From: Streptomyces sp. NBC_01210 | GTDB taxonomy: Bacteria > Actinomycetota > Actinomycetes > Streptomycetales > Streptomycetaceae | NCBI RefSeq assembly: GCF_036010325.1 | Contig: NZ_CP108549.1 | Location: forward strand, 6,138,001-6,202,000 | Direction: 5' to 3' | DNA length: 64,000 bases | Shown here: positions 42,457-51,428 of the stretch, in pieces | Layout: each line of letters opens with the position of its first letter | Numbering within the stretch: position 1 is the first letter of the stretch | Notes under the pieces: generated by a model | Database searches by the model: none | What the model was told of the DNA's origin: nothing | The model's input: only the letters and a program-made list of their open reading frames with translations | Translations under genes and position numbers: made by a program

Positions 42457-43895
42457 TGGTCCTTGTCGCCCTCGTCGTCCTTGGTGCTCTTCTCGACGTC
42501 GTCCTTGTCGAGATTCGGCTTGCTGCCGCCGCCCGCGGCCTCACCGAGCATCTTGTCCAGCTCCGAGAAGTCGAGCTGCTCACGGTGAACGAAGCCGTCC
42601 GGATCGTCCAGGTCGGTGGCCGTCGGCAGCATGTCAGGGTGCTCCCACAGCCCGTCGCGCCCGTCCACGCCCCGTGCGTCGGTGAGCGAGGCCCACAGCC
42701 GCGAGGCGTCCCGGAGTCGGCGCGGACGCAGCTGAAGACCGATCAGCGTTGCGAATGTCTGCTCGGCGGGACCGCCGGAGGCCCGGCGCCTGCGCAGCGT
42801 CTCGCGCAGGGCGTCCGCCGACGTCAGACGGGTCGAGGCCGCCTCGTGCACCACCGCGTCGACCCAGCCCTCGACCAGCGCGAGCGCGGTCTCCAGACGG
42901 GCCAGCGCCGCCTTCTGCTCCGCGGTGTCCTCCGGCTGGAACATGCCCTGCTGGAGAGCGTCCTGCAGCTGCTCGGGATGCGCCGGGTCGAACTGGCCGA
43001 CCACGTCCTCCAGCTTGCTCGTGTCGACCTTGATCCCGCGTGCGTACCCCTCGACCGCGCCGAACAGATGCGAGCGCAGCCACGGCACATGGGCGAAGAG
43101 CCGCTGGTGGGCGGCCTCGCGCAGGGCCAGATACAGCCGCACCTCTTCCTTCGGCACGCCGAGGTCCTTGCCGAACACCTCGATGTTCAACGGCAGCAGC
43201 GCGGCCTTGCCGGCCGGGCCGAGCGGCAGGCCGATATCGGTCGAGCCGACCACCTCGCCCGCGAGCACACCGACGGCCTGCCCGATCTGCTGGCCGAACA
43301 TCGCGCCGCCCATGGAGCGCATCATTCCGATCAGCGGGCCCGCCATCGCCTGCATCTCCTCGGGCAGCACATCACCCATGGCCAGGCCGACACGCTCGGC
43401 GACCGGGTCGACGAGCTGCTGCCACGCCGGGAGCGTCGCCTCGACCCACTCGGCACGGCTCCACGCCACGGCGGTGTTCGCACCGGAGGGCAGCGAGGTC
43501 GCTCCGTCCAGCCACAGGTCGGCGAGCCGCAGGGCCTCCTCGACCGCGGTGCGCTCGGCCGGGCCCACGCTCTCGTCCTTGGTGCCGTCCGGTGTGCCCT
43601 GCGAGACCGTCTGACGCGCGATCTGCTTGGCCATGTCCCAGTTCACGGGACCGCCCTCGTAGCTCAGCATCTGGCCGAGCTGCTGGAAGGCCGCGCCCAG
43701 GTCGTTCGGGTTCAGCGAACCGAACATCGCGGCGAACGGATTGTCCCCGCCGCCCTCACCGGTACCGAACCCGAAAGGATTGGGCGGGAACTGCCCGCCG
43801 GAGCCCTGGCCACCTCCGGCGGGATCCTTCTTCTTGCCCTCGTCGCCGTTCTCCGGCTCCTCCGGCGGAAGGCCGAATCCGAATGGGGTGTCACT
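42453..43895 (-). CDS. Zinc-dependent metalloprotease-like protein, DUF2342
   Basis: 480 residues of the DUF2342 family, sometimes labelled F420-biosynthesis-associated without proof. A glycine-rich N-terminus (FGFGTGEGGGDNPF) precedes the conserved domain (NWDMAKQIARQTV through EEMQAMAGPLIGMMRSMGGAMFGQQIGQAVG). The putative metal motif is ALREAAHQRLFAHVPWL, with a later VDAVVHEA. The GTG at 43895 has GAGGAA five nt upstream; the longer frame upstream is unsupported. The C-terminus is acidic. The same gene neighbours the ThiF-like and UbiB-like genes in mycobacteria. Substrate unknown. Confidence 0.87.
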   Translation of the reverse strand, partial: SDTPFGFGLPPEEPENGDEGKKKDPAGGGQGSGGQFPPNPFGFGTGEGGGDNPFAAMFGSLNPNDLGAAFQQLGQMLSYEGGPVNWDMAKQIARQTVSQGTPDGTKDESVGPAERTAVEEALRLADLWLDGATSLPSGANTAVAWSRAEWVEATLPAWQQLVDPVAERVGLAMGDVLPEEMQAMAGPLIGMMRSMGGAMFGQQIGQAVGVLAGEVVGSTDIGLPLGPAGKAALLPLNIEVFGKDLGVPKEEVRLYLALREAAHQRLFAHVPWLRSHLFGAVEGYARGIKVDTSKLEDVVGQFDPAHPEQLQDALQQGMFQPEDTAEQKAALARLETALALVEGWVDAVVHEAASTRLTSADALRETLRRRRASGGPAEQTFATLIGLQLRPRRLRDASRLWASLTDARGVDGRDGLWEHPDMLPTATDLDDPDGFVHREQLDFSELDKMLGEAAGGGSKPNLDKDDVEKSTKDDEGDKDQ

Positions 43896-44089
43896 CACGG
43901 GTTTCCTCGGCTCGTAGGGCCGCCGGCTTCCTGCCGGCGGCGACTGCCCGACAACACCACCCAGCGTAGACATCCGGGCCGCATATGGGCTCGGTGCTCC
44001 GCCGACTCTTGGCCTGCGGCAGGATGGACGCCACCTGGTACGGACGCGTCATTCGCGTACGTACTGAAGACAACCGCTGGAGACGCCTG

Positions 44090-45217
44090 GTGAGTTCCCC
44101 AGATCCGCAGGTTCGCGCAGCGCGAAACCACTCAACCCCGGCCTCGGGCCGCGGGTCCAACGGCCGTGGTCCCGTCGTCGCGGTCACCGGCGCCGCCTCG
44201 GGCGTCGGCGATCTGCTTGTCCGGCGGCTGGCCGCTTCCGAGGAGATCAAGCAGGTCGTCGCCATCGACGAGCGTCGGGGCGAGGTCCCCGAGGCGCAGT
44301 GGCACATCCTCGACGTACGTGACCCGGCCATCGCGGAGAAGCTGCGCGGCGCCGACGTGGTGGTGCACCTGGCCCTCGATCTCGACCTGGAGACCGACTC
44401 GGCCGCCCGTACGGCGTACAACGTGCGCGGTACACAGACCGTCCTGACCGCCGCCGCGGCGGCCGGCGTCCACCGGGTCGTCCTGTGCACCTCGGCGATG
44501 GTCTACGGGGCGCTGCCCGACAACTACATCCCGCTCTCCGAGGACGCGGAGCTGCGCGCCACCGCCGAGGCCACGGGGGTCGGCGACCTGCTGGAGATCG
44601 AGCGCCTGGGCCGCCGGGCACCCCGCGCCCACCCCGGGCTCAACGTCACGGTGGTAAGACCCGCCGTCCTGGTGGGCGGTACTGACACCGCGCTCACCCG
44701 CTACTTCGAGTCGCCGCGCCTGCTCGTGGTCGCCGGATCGCGTCCCACCTGGCAGTTCTGCCATGTCGAGGACCTGGTGAGCGCGCTCGAGTACGCGGCA
44801 CTGGAGAAGGTCGACGGGGAGCTCGCGGTCGGCTGCGACGGCTGGCTGGAGCAGGAGGAGGTCGAGGAGCTCAGCGGCATCCGCCGGATGGAGCTGCCCT
44901 CGGCGGTCGCCCTGGGTGCCGCGGCCCGGCTCCACCGGATCGGCCTGACCCCGTCCCCGGCGGGGGACCTGGCGTACACCATGCACCCCTGGGTGGTCAG
45001 CGTGAGTCGGCTCCACGACGCGGGCTGGCGACCTGAGTGGACCAACGAGGAGGTCCTGGCCGCGCTGCTGGAGGAGGTGGAGGGCCGCCACACCGTCGCG
45101 GGCCGCCGACTGGGCCGCAAGGACGCCACGGCGGCGGGTGCGGCGGGTGCGACGGTCGCGCTGCTCGGCACGGCGGCCCTGGTGCGGCGTGCCCGTAAGG
45201 CCCGGCGCCGTATCTAA
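44090..45217 (+). CDS. SDR-family NAD(P)-dependent epimerase
   Basis: 375 residues. An atypical glycine motif (VAVTGAASGVGDLLVRRL), then VVVHLALDLD, NVRGTQTVL and STAMVYG-like TSAMVYGALPDNYIPLSED define an extended SDR, but the usual YxxxK is not obvious, so catalysis is uncertain. The C-terminus carries a short hydrophobic segment (GAAGATVALLGTAALV) followed by basic residues, a possible membrane tail. The GTG at 44090 has GGAG 7 nt upstream and is chosen over the earlier ATG at 43985. Divergent from the DUF2342 gene. Role unknown. Confidence 0.85.
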   Translation: MSSPDPQVRAARNHSTPASGRGSNGRGPVVAVTGAASGVGDLLVRRLAASEEIKQVVAIDERRGEVPEAQWHILDVRDPAIAEKLRGADVVVHLALDLDLETDSAARTAYNVRGTQTVLTAAAAAGVHRVVLCTSAMVYGALPDNYIPLSEDAELRATAEATGVGDLLEIERLGRRAPRAHPGLNVTVVRPAVLVGGTDTALTRYFESPRLLVVAGSRPTWQFCHVEDLVSALEYAALEKVDGELAVGCDGWLEQEEVEELSGIRRMELPSAVALGAAARLHRIGLTPSPAGDLAYTMHPWVVSVSRLHDAGWRPEWTNEEVLAALLEEVEGRHTVAGRRLGRKDATAAGAAGATVALLGTAALVRRARKARRRI

Positions 45218-45350
45218 CCACCTGCGAGCCGCCTGTGAACCACCCGCGAGCCGCCTGCGGGCCGTCTGTAGGAGGCTCCAAGGCGGCGCGCCCCCGACCG
45301 GTCGAAAGAGCTATTCCGCGTTGTCAGTGCGGTGCGGCACGATGGAAGGC

Positions 45351-45812
45351 ATGGCAAGCACGTACGACCACCCCGGCGAGCAAGCGGCGGACGACCCCAT
45401 CCGGCTGCTGGCGATCCGCGACACCCCGCTCTCCGTCGACGAGGTCTTCGCGGCCGTCGGCGACGACGCGACGGGCGGCACCGCGCTGTTCGTCGGCACC
45501 GTGCGCAACCACGACAGTGGCGCCGATGTCGACACCCTTGGGTACTCCTGCCATCCCACGGCCGAGGCCGAGATGCGCCGGATCGCGGAGAAGGTCGCGG
45601 TGGAATTCCCCGTTCGGGCGCTCGCCGCCGTCCACCGTGTGGGTGACTTGGAGGTCGGAGATCTGGCGGTCGTGGTCGCCGTGTCATGTCCTCATCGCGG
45701 GGAGGCCTTCGAGGCCTGCAGGAAGCTGATCGACGACCTCAAGCACGAGGTGCCGATCTGGAAGCACCAGAAGTTCTCCGACGGTACGGAGGAGTGGGTC
45801 GGGGCCTGCTGA
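45351..45812 (+). CDS. moaE: Molybdopterin synthase catalytic subunit MoaE
   Basis: 153 residues. MoaE motifs are GGTALFVGTVRNHDSG, RVGDLEVGDLAVVVAVSCPHRGEAFEACRKLIDDLKHEVPIWKHQKFSDG, with the catalytic lysine in the KHEVPIWKHQ segment. It converts precursor Z to molybdopterin using MoaD thiocarboxylate, which MoeZ (9049) activates. The ATG at 45351 lies 7 nt after CACGAT, indicating a leaderless transcript; an ATG at 45342 is the alternative. No moaD is present in the window. Confidence 0.93.
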   Translation: MASTYDHPGEQAADDPIRLLAIRDTPLSVDEVFAAVGDDATGGTALFVGTVRNHDSGADVDTLGYSCHPTAEAEMRRIAEKVAVEFPVRALAAVHRVGDLEVGDLAVVVAVSCPHRGEAFEACRKLIDDLKHEVPIWKHQKFSDGTEEWVGAC

Positions 45813-45935
45813 AACCCGGACGGAGCTCAAGCACCCCGATTTGCGTAACCGCCCCCCTGCCATGAGCGTTGGACTGGCAGATGGCTAATCTGCTGATCAC
45901 TCAGTTGGGTTTGCTCATGGGGTAGGGAGGTCGTG

Positions 45936-46106
45936 ATGGCAGCACTCGCTTGGTTGCTGATTCCGCTTTTCGCTGCCGTCGGTGCTGCGATATGGGGAAG
46001 CTGGGCTTCACGGAACCGGACGACCGGGGATGTGGCCGAGCTTGCCGGATATGCGCGGTTTCGCGACGCGATGGAGAAAACAGACTCCGGTTCTGATGCC
46101 GCATGA
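45936..46106 (+). CDS. Small single-span membrane protein
   Basis: 56 residues: MAALAWLLIPLFAAVGAAIWGSWASRNRT, one transmembrane segment, then a short polar tail ending MEKTDSGSDAA. GGGAGG lies 5 nt upstream of the ATG at 45936. Proteins like this sit between moaE and the PDZ-Lon gene in other Streptomyces as far as I recall. Function unknown; a helper for the neighbouring membrane protease is possible but unproven. Confidence 0.72.
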   Translation: MAALAWLLIPLFAAVGAAIWGSWASRNRTTGDVAELAGYARFRDAMEKTDSGSDAA

Positions 46107-46205
46107 CCCGCATGACCCGGCCGCCGACCGTACGCAGTTGCCAAGTCGCCACGTACGGACCGGCCCCGACGGTGGTCTGACAGACCCGTCCCGTACTGTC
46201 GTTCC

Positions 46206-47294
46206 ATGCCACGCCGCACCGCGACGATGCTCGCCTCCACCCTCATTTTCATTGCGCTGCTCTGCGCAGGGGTGTTCATCCCAGTGCCGTACTCGGAGCT
46301 GTCGCCCGGGCCGACGGTGAACACCCTGGGCGCGGCCGGTGGAGAGCCGGTGCTGCAGATCTCCGGCCGCAAGACATACCCGACCTCCGGTCACCTCAAC
46401 ATGACCACGGTCAGGGTCACCGGTGCGGACTACAAGATGAACGTCGTCGAGGCGGTCTACGGCTGGCTGGCCCATGACAACGTGGTGGTGCCGCACGACA
46501 CGCTCTACCCGGACGGGAAGACGGAAGAGCAGTCCACGCAGGAGAACGCCGAGGAATTCACCCAGTCGCAGGAGAGCGCGAAGGTTGCCGCGCTGGAGCA
46601 GCTGAAGATCCCGGTGAAGTCGCGGGTCGTGGTCTCCACGGTGCTCAAGAACACGCCTTCGGAGAACCGGCTGCACGCGGGTGACGTCATCCGGGCCGTG
46701 GACGGCACGCCGGTGAAGGAGCCGGCCGACGTCGCCAAGCTGGTCGTGAAGCACAAGCCGGGCGAGGACGTCGTCTTCACGATCGTGCCGACGAAGGATG
46801 CGGCCGCGGCGGAGAAGGCCGGGAAGGAGCCCCGGACCACCGAGAAGGTCACGATCACCACGGTGAAGTCGGCCAAGGGCGACCGGGCGATCGTCGGCAT
46901 CCAGGCCGGGACCGACCACACGTTCCCGTTCACCGTCAACATCAACCTGGCGGATGTGGGCGGCCCGAGTGCGGGCCTGATGTTCGCCCTCGGCATCGTC
47001 GACAAGCTCACGCCGCAGGATCTGACGGGCGGGAAGTTCGTCGCGGGCACGGGGACGATCGACGACAAGGGCAAGGTCGGGCCGATCGGCGGCATCGAGA
47101 TGAAACTGGTCGGCGCGCGGAACGCCGGGGCGGAGTACTTCTTGACGCCCGGTGACAACTGCGCGGCGGCGGCGTCGGACATCCCTGACGGACTGACGCT
47201 GGTGAAGGTGAACACGATCGCCGATGCGACGACGTCGCTGCAGAAGATCAAGTCGGGGAACACGGCGGGGCTGCCGGCCTGCGCGGCGAGCTGA
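46206..47294 (+). CDS. PDZ-domain Lon-like membrane protease (YlbL family)
   Basis: 362 residues. An N-terminal signal anchor (TMLASTLIFIALLCAGVFI) is followed by a YlbL-type domain, a PDZ domain (about 145-215; NTPSENRLHAGDVIRAVDGTPV) and a C-terminal Lon serine-peptidase domain with catalytic Ser in GGPSAGLMFALG and Lys in GIEMKLVGARNAG. The active domain faces the outside. The ATG at 46206 lies 6 nt after TACTGT, so it is probably leaderless. The mycobacterial ortholog (Rv3194c, from memory) also neighbours a UPF0182 gene. Confidence 0.92.
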   Translation: MPRRTATMLASTLIFIALLCAGVFIPVPYSELSPGPTVNTLGAAGGEPVLQISGRKTYPTSGHLNMTTVRVTGADYKMNVVEAVYGWLAHDNVVVPHDTLYPDGKTEEQSTQENAEEFTQSQESAKVAALEQLKIPVKSRVVVSTVLKNTPSENRLHAGDVIRAVDGTPVKEPADVAKLVVKHKPGEDVVFTIVPTKDAAAAEKAGKEPRTTEKVTITTVKSAKGDRAIVGIQAGTDHTFPFTVNINLADVGGPSAGLMFALGIVDKLTPQDLTGGKFVAGTGTIDDKGKVGPIGGIEMKLVGARNAGAEYFLTPGDNCAAAASDIPDGLTLVKVNTIADATTSLQKIKSGNTAGLPACAAS

Positions 47295-47333
47295 GGCCGG
47301 GGGCGCTTCGTCCGGACGCCCCTTCCCGAACCT

Positions 47334-47370
47334 GCCCCGCCCCTTCCCGAAGCTGGGGGAAGCCCCCCCC
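47334..47370. repeat. Dispersed GC-rich repeat, intergenic copy
   Basis: GCCCCGCCCCTTCCCGAAGC followed by TGGGGGAAGCCCCC, the same element as in adnB (27531) and at 62489. A partial CCCCTTCCCGAA copy lies just before it (47319-47330). The 204-nt gap here otherwise holds no gene; a hairpin around 47450-47482 (CCGCCGTACC...GGTACGGCGG) may be the terminator. Confidence 0.65.
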
Positions 47371-47450
47371 CCTGAGCCCCTGAGCGCGCGTGCTGCGCCC
47401 AGCTCCCGGCCCTGACCCGCGGTCGGCCCTGCCTCTACAGCAGACCGCCG

Positions 47451-47480
47451 TACCCGATCCCTCACGATCCGGTACGGCGG
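47451..47480. terminator. Hairpin between convergent PDZ-Lon and PPA1309 genes
   Basis: Arms CCGCCGTACC and GGTACGGCGG with a GATCC...GGATC-like inner loop. It is placed to end both transcripts. Confidence 0.6.
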
Positions 47481-47498
47481 TGCCATCAACTGTCGTCG

Positions 47499-48056
47499 TT
47501 ATGCCTCGAACGTCGCCGCAAGCGCCTCCGCCAGGCCCGGCACCAGGTCCGAGCCCGTCAGGACCTCCGTCGGGGAGTCCTTTTCGCGCAGACGTACCGC
47601 CGACTCGCGGGAGCCGTCGCGCAGGACCGCCACTGTCATGCGGACCTCCTGTCGGTTCGGGTGGGCGGCGACCCACTTGGTGAGGGCCGCTTCGTCGAGG
47701 CCGTCCGGGACGGAGGACTCCGCGGACGGTGGGAGCATCAGGCGCTCCACCGTCAGCGCGCAGCCGGCCACGGCCTCCGGCCAGGCGATCGTGGCGAGAA
47801 ACTCGTCCAGCGCCTTCCCGGCGGGGATTTCGTCCTGCTCGATCGGGGTGAGCGGCGCAGCCGCCTCGTCGCCGTCGAGGCCGAGCTGGGCCGCGAGGCC
47901 CGGCTCCTGGGAGCGCAGGTGGGCGGTGTCGACGAGTGCGAAGAGCCTGGCCGGCTGGTCCCAGCCGAGCCCTGATGCGTACTCGTCGATTTCGAGCACG
48001 GCGCGGGTGAGCGGGCTCGCGGCCATCGGGGGGCCGGAAGAGGAAACGTTGGACAT
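47499..48056 (-). CDS. PPA1309 family protein
   Basis: 185-residue soluble protein of the actinobacterial PPA1309 family ([58 protein letters not shown]). Function unknown. The start at 48056 (MSNVSSSG) is 7 nt after CAGGAT on the minus strand, the leaderless pattern; two codons upstream a TTG is possible. It is divergent from the UPF0182 gene and its family is usually found beside it. Confidence 0.85.
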   Translation of the reverse strand: MSNVSSSGPPMAASPLTRAVLEIDEYASGLGWDQPARLFALVDTAHLRSQEPGLAAQLGLDGDEAAAPLTPIEQDEIPAGKALDEFLATIAWPEAVAGCALTVERLMLPPSAESSVPDGLDEAALTKWVAAHPNRQEVRMTVAVLRDGSRESAVRLREKDSPTEVLTGSDLVPGLAEALAATFEA

Positions 48057-48181
48057 GGCCAATATCCTGCCTCCTTCCGGGCCCGAGACGGGAACTAGGT
48101 AAAGCCTTAGTAAGTTGCATCAGTGGGCTCTACGATCGCGGGGCCCGTTTTCACACGACCGCGAACTTCGAGGTGCGCACG

Positions 48182-51100
48182 TTGGCTTTCCAGATGCCGG
48201 ACCGCGGCGGAGGCCCGACCGGGCCACGGATCAGAGTGGGCCGGCCGTCCCGGCGTGTCCGCACCCTGCTCATGACACTGGGCGTGCTGGCCGTGCTGGC
48301 CATGGCTTTCGTCATGTTCGCCGGGTTCTGGACCGACTGGCTCTGGTACCGCTCGGTCAACTACTCCTCCGTCTTCACCACCACCCTGTGGACCAAGATC
48401 GGGCTGTTCGCGGTCTTCGGGCTGCTGATGGCCACAGCCGTCGGCGTGAACATCTGGCTCGCGCACCGGCTGCGGCCGCCGCTGAGCGCCATGTCGCTGG
48501 AGCAGCAGAGTCTTGACCGCTACCGGATGGGCATTGCCCCGTACAAGAAGTGGGTGCTCCTCGCGATCACCGCTCTCGTCGGGCTGATCGCCGGAGCCTC
48601 CGCCACCGGTCAGTGGCGCACCTGGCTGATGTGGGTCAATGGCGTCTCCTTCGGCCAGAAGGACCCGCAGTTCCAGATGGACGTGTCGTTCTACGCGTTC
48701 GATCTGCCCTGGTACCGGTTCATGCTCGGCTTCGGCTTCGCGGCCGCCGTGCTCTCGCTGATCGCCGCCGCGCTGACCCACTATCTGTACGGCGGACTGC
48801 GCATCACCAGCCCCGGCGCGCGGGCGACGGGCGCGGCCACCGGTCACCTCTCGGTGCTGCTCGGTGTCTTCGTCTCGCTCAAGGCCGTCGCGTACTGGCT
48901 CGACCGGTACGGCCTTGCGGTGAAGTCCAGCGACTTCAAGGCCACCGGCAACTGGACGGGTCTGCGCTACGTCGACGCCAACGCCTACCTCCCGGCGAAG
49001 ACGATCCTCTTCTGCATCGCGGTCATCTGCGCCCTGCTCTTCTTCGCGACGCTCTGGCGCCGGACTTGGCAGCTGCCGGTGATCGGCTTCGGGTTGATGG
49101 TCCTGTCGGCGATCCTCATCGGCGGCCTCTACCCGGCGATCGTGCAGAAGTTCCAGGTCCAGCCGAACGAGCAGGCCAAGGAAAGCCCGTACATCAAGAA
49201 GAACATCGAGGCCACGCGGCACGCGTACGGAATCGACAACGCCAACCCGGAGGACTACTCCGGCAAGGGCGATCCCAAGCGGAAGGCCCAGCAGCGCGCC
49301 GATGCCCCCACGGCGGCCAGCTACCGCCTGGTCGACTCGAACGTCGTCTCGCCCGCCTTCCAGCAGCTCCAGCAGGAGCGCAAGTACTACCAGTTCCCCG
49401 CGACTCTGGACGTCGACCGGTACCCCGGAACCGACGGCAAGCCGCAGGACACGGTCATCGGTCTGCGTGAGCTCAACATCAAGGGCATCCAGAAGCGCAA
49501 CTGGATCAACGACCACTTCACGTACACCCACGGCTACGGCGCGATCGCGGCCAAGGGCACGAACACCATCACGGACCCGGACAAGGGCACCGTGGGCTCG
49601 CCCGACTTCACCGAGTCCGGGCTGCCGACCAGCGGCCAGCTCGGCAAGTACGAGCAGCGGATCTACTACGGCGAGAAGACCGAGCAGTACTCCATCGTCG
49701 GTGGCCCGCAGAAGGAGCTCGACTACGAGAAGAACGGCGAGGAGACCACCAGTTACAAGGGCAAGGGCGGGGTCAGCCTCTCCAACCCGCTGAATCGCGC
49801 CGCGTACGCCGTCGCCTTCAGCGAGCCGCAGATCCTCTACTCGGGAGCAGTCGGCGAGGGTTCGCGGATTCTCTACAACCGCACGCCCAAGGAGCGCGTC
49901 GAGGCGGTCGCGCCCTGGCTGACCATTGACGGCGACGCCTACCCGGCGGTCGTCGACCACCGTATCCAGTGGATCGTCGACGCGTACACCACGACCAACG
50001 GCTATCCCTACGCCTCCCGTACGACGCTGGGGGACACCACCGCCGACTCGCTGACCACCAATCAGCGTGCGGTCGTCGCGCAGCAGAACCAGGTCAACTA
50101 CATCCGCAACTCGGTGAAGGCCACCGTCGACGCGTACGACGGCACGGTCAACCTGTACCAGTGGGACACCAAGGACCCGGTGCTGAAGACCTGGATGAAG
50201 GCGTTCCCCGGCACGGTGAAGGCGAAGGACAAGATCTCGCCCGACCTCAAGGCCCATCTGCGGTACCCGCAGGACATGTTCAAGGTGCAGCGCGAGCTGC
50301 TCACCCGGTACCACGTCACCGAGCCCGAGCAGTTCTACAGCGGCAGTGACGCGTGGCAGGTTCCGGACGACCCGACGAACAAGGACACCAGCGCCGTTCC
50401 GCCGTACTACCTGAGCCTCAAGATGCCCGGGGACAAGGCGCAGAAGTTCTCTCTGACGACGACGTTCACGCCGGCCGGACGCCCCAATCTGGGTGCGTTC
50501 ATGGCGGTCGACGCCGATGCCAACAGCGACAAGTACGGCACGATACGGCTGTTGAGAGTCACCGAGACGGTGCAGGGTCCACAACAGGTGCAGAGTGAGC
50601 TCAACGGTGTGCCGGAGGTCGCGACCTTCGTCAGGGACCTCAGGGGCACGGACTCCGACATCGAGTACGGCAACCTGCTGACGGTGCCGCTGGACGGCGG
50701 TTTCCTCTACATCGAGCCGGTGTACGCACGAGGCGGCAGCGCGAACTATCCGCTGCTGAAGAAGGTCGCTGTCGCCTACGGCGGAGGCAAACCGGTCTTC
50801 AAGGACAGCCTCACGGAGGCGCTCAACGCGGTCTTCGAGCAGAACGTCGCCGAGCCACCGACGACGACACCGCCACCGGGCGACACCACAAAGCCGCCGC
50901 CGGCGACCGGTGACGCCGCGTTGAAGGCCGCCATCGCGGACGCCCAGAAGGCGTACGACGATGCCCAGGCGGCACTCGACAAGAAGCCGACGGACTGGGA
51001 GGCGTACGGCAAGGCGCAGGCTGCCCTGCAGGACGCGCTGGAGCGAGCCGCGGCGGCTCAGAGCAAGCCCAGTCCGGCGACCACCCCCAAGGGCAGCTGA
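48182..51100 (+). CDS. UPF0182 family large membrane protein
   Basis: 972 residues from a TTG at 48182 (GAGG 9 nt upstream); GTG 48173 is the alternative. About seven TM helices occupy the first 330 residues ([21 protein letters not shown]..., then [19 protein letters not shown]). A large probably extracellular domain follows ([52 protein letters not shown]), ending in a Pro/Thr-rich tail and a helical A/Q-rich end. The family is conserved in actinobacteria and cyanobacteria with no known activity. An initiator tRNA gene follows 43 nt after the stop. Confidence 0.9.
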   Translation: MAFQMPDRGGGPTGPRIRVGRPSRRVRTLLMTLGVLAVLAMAFVMFAGFWTDWLWYRSVNYSSVFTTTLWTKIGLFAVFGLLMATAVGVNIWLAHRLRPPLSAMSLEQQSLDRYRMGIAPYKKWVLLAITALVGLIAGASATGQWRTWLMWVNGVSFGQKDPQFQMDVSFYAFDLPWYRFMLGFGFAAAVLSLIAAALTHYLYGGLRITSPGARATGAATGHLSVLLGVFVSLKAVAYWLDRYGLAVKSSDFKATGNWTGLRYVDANAYLPAKTILFCIAVICALLFFATLWRRTWQLPVIGFGLMVLSAILIGGLYPAIVQKFQVQPNEQAKESPYIKKNIEATRHAYGIDNANPEDYSGKGDPKRKAQQRADAPTAASYRLVDSNVVSPAFQQLQQERKYYQFPATLDVDRYPGTDGKPQDTVIGLRELNIKGIQKRNWINDHFTYTHGYGAIAAKGTNTITDPDKGTVGSPDFTESGLPTSGQLGKYEQRIYYGEKTEQYSIVGGPQKELDYEKNGEETTSYKGKGGVSLSNPLNRAAYAVAFSEPQILYSGAVGEGSRILYNRTPKERVEAVAPWLTIDGDAYPAVVDHRIQWIVDAYTTTNGYPYASRTTLGDTTADSLTTNQRAVVAQQNQVNYIRNSVKATVDAYDGTVNLYQWDTKDPVLKTWMKAFPGTVKAKDKISPDLKAHLRYPQDMFKVQRELLTRYHVTEPEQFYSGSDAWQVPDDPTNKDTSAVPPYYLSLKMPGDKAQKFSLTTTFTPAGRPNLGAFMAVDADANSDKYGTIRLLRVTETVQGPQQVQSELNGVPEVATFVRDLRGTDSDIEYGNLLTVPLDGGFLYIEPVYARGGSANYPLLKKVAVAYGGGKPVFKDSLTEALNAVFEQNVAEPPTTTPPPGDTTKPPPATGDAALKAAIADAQKAYDDAQAALDKKPTDWEAYGKAQAALQDALERAAAAQSKPSPATTPKGS

Positions 51101-51142
51101 GCAGGGGCCATCCCGCGTCGTGGTACGGTTGCAACACAACGA

Positions 51143-51216
51143 CGCGGGGTGGAGCAGCTCGGTAGCTCGCTGGGCTCATAACCCAGAGGTCGCAGGTTCA
51201 AATCCTGTCCCCGCTA
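51143..51216 (+). tRNA. Initiator tRNA-fMet (CAT), copy 1
   Basis: 74-nt cloverleaf. The anticodon loop CTCATAA sits on a stem with three consecutive G-C pairs (GGG with CCC), the initiator hallmark, and base 1 is not paired with 72. T-arm GGTTCAAATCC. No CCA is encoded. TACGGT (51124) is a possible -10. An identical copy lies at 53539. Confidence 0.95.
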
Positions 51217-51225
51217 CTGAAGAAG

Positions 51226-51262
51226 AACAGGGCCCGAATCCTTTGAGGATTCGGGCCCTGTT
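51226..51262 (+). terminator. Terminator after tRNA-fMet copy 1
   Basis: Arms AACAGGGCCCGAATCC and GGATTCGGGCCCTGTT (about 16 bp) around TTTGA, starting 9 nt after the tRNA. Confidence 0.85.
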
Positions 51263-51428
51263 CGTGCGTATGTGCTGCCGGTGAGAAGTGTGTGCCGCGC
51301 GGGGCGAGTTGGGCTTGAGCGTGTTTGACTTGTCCATCTGTGGGCATGTCGACAAAACGCTGAAGTGACCTCACTGGCTGCGGTATACCAGGTGTACGCG
51401 GGTTGCGGGTGGTGCGACGATGGAATTT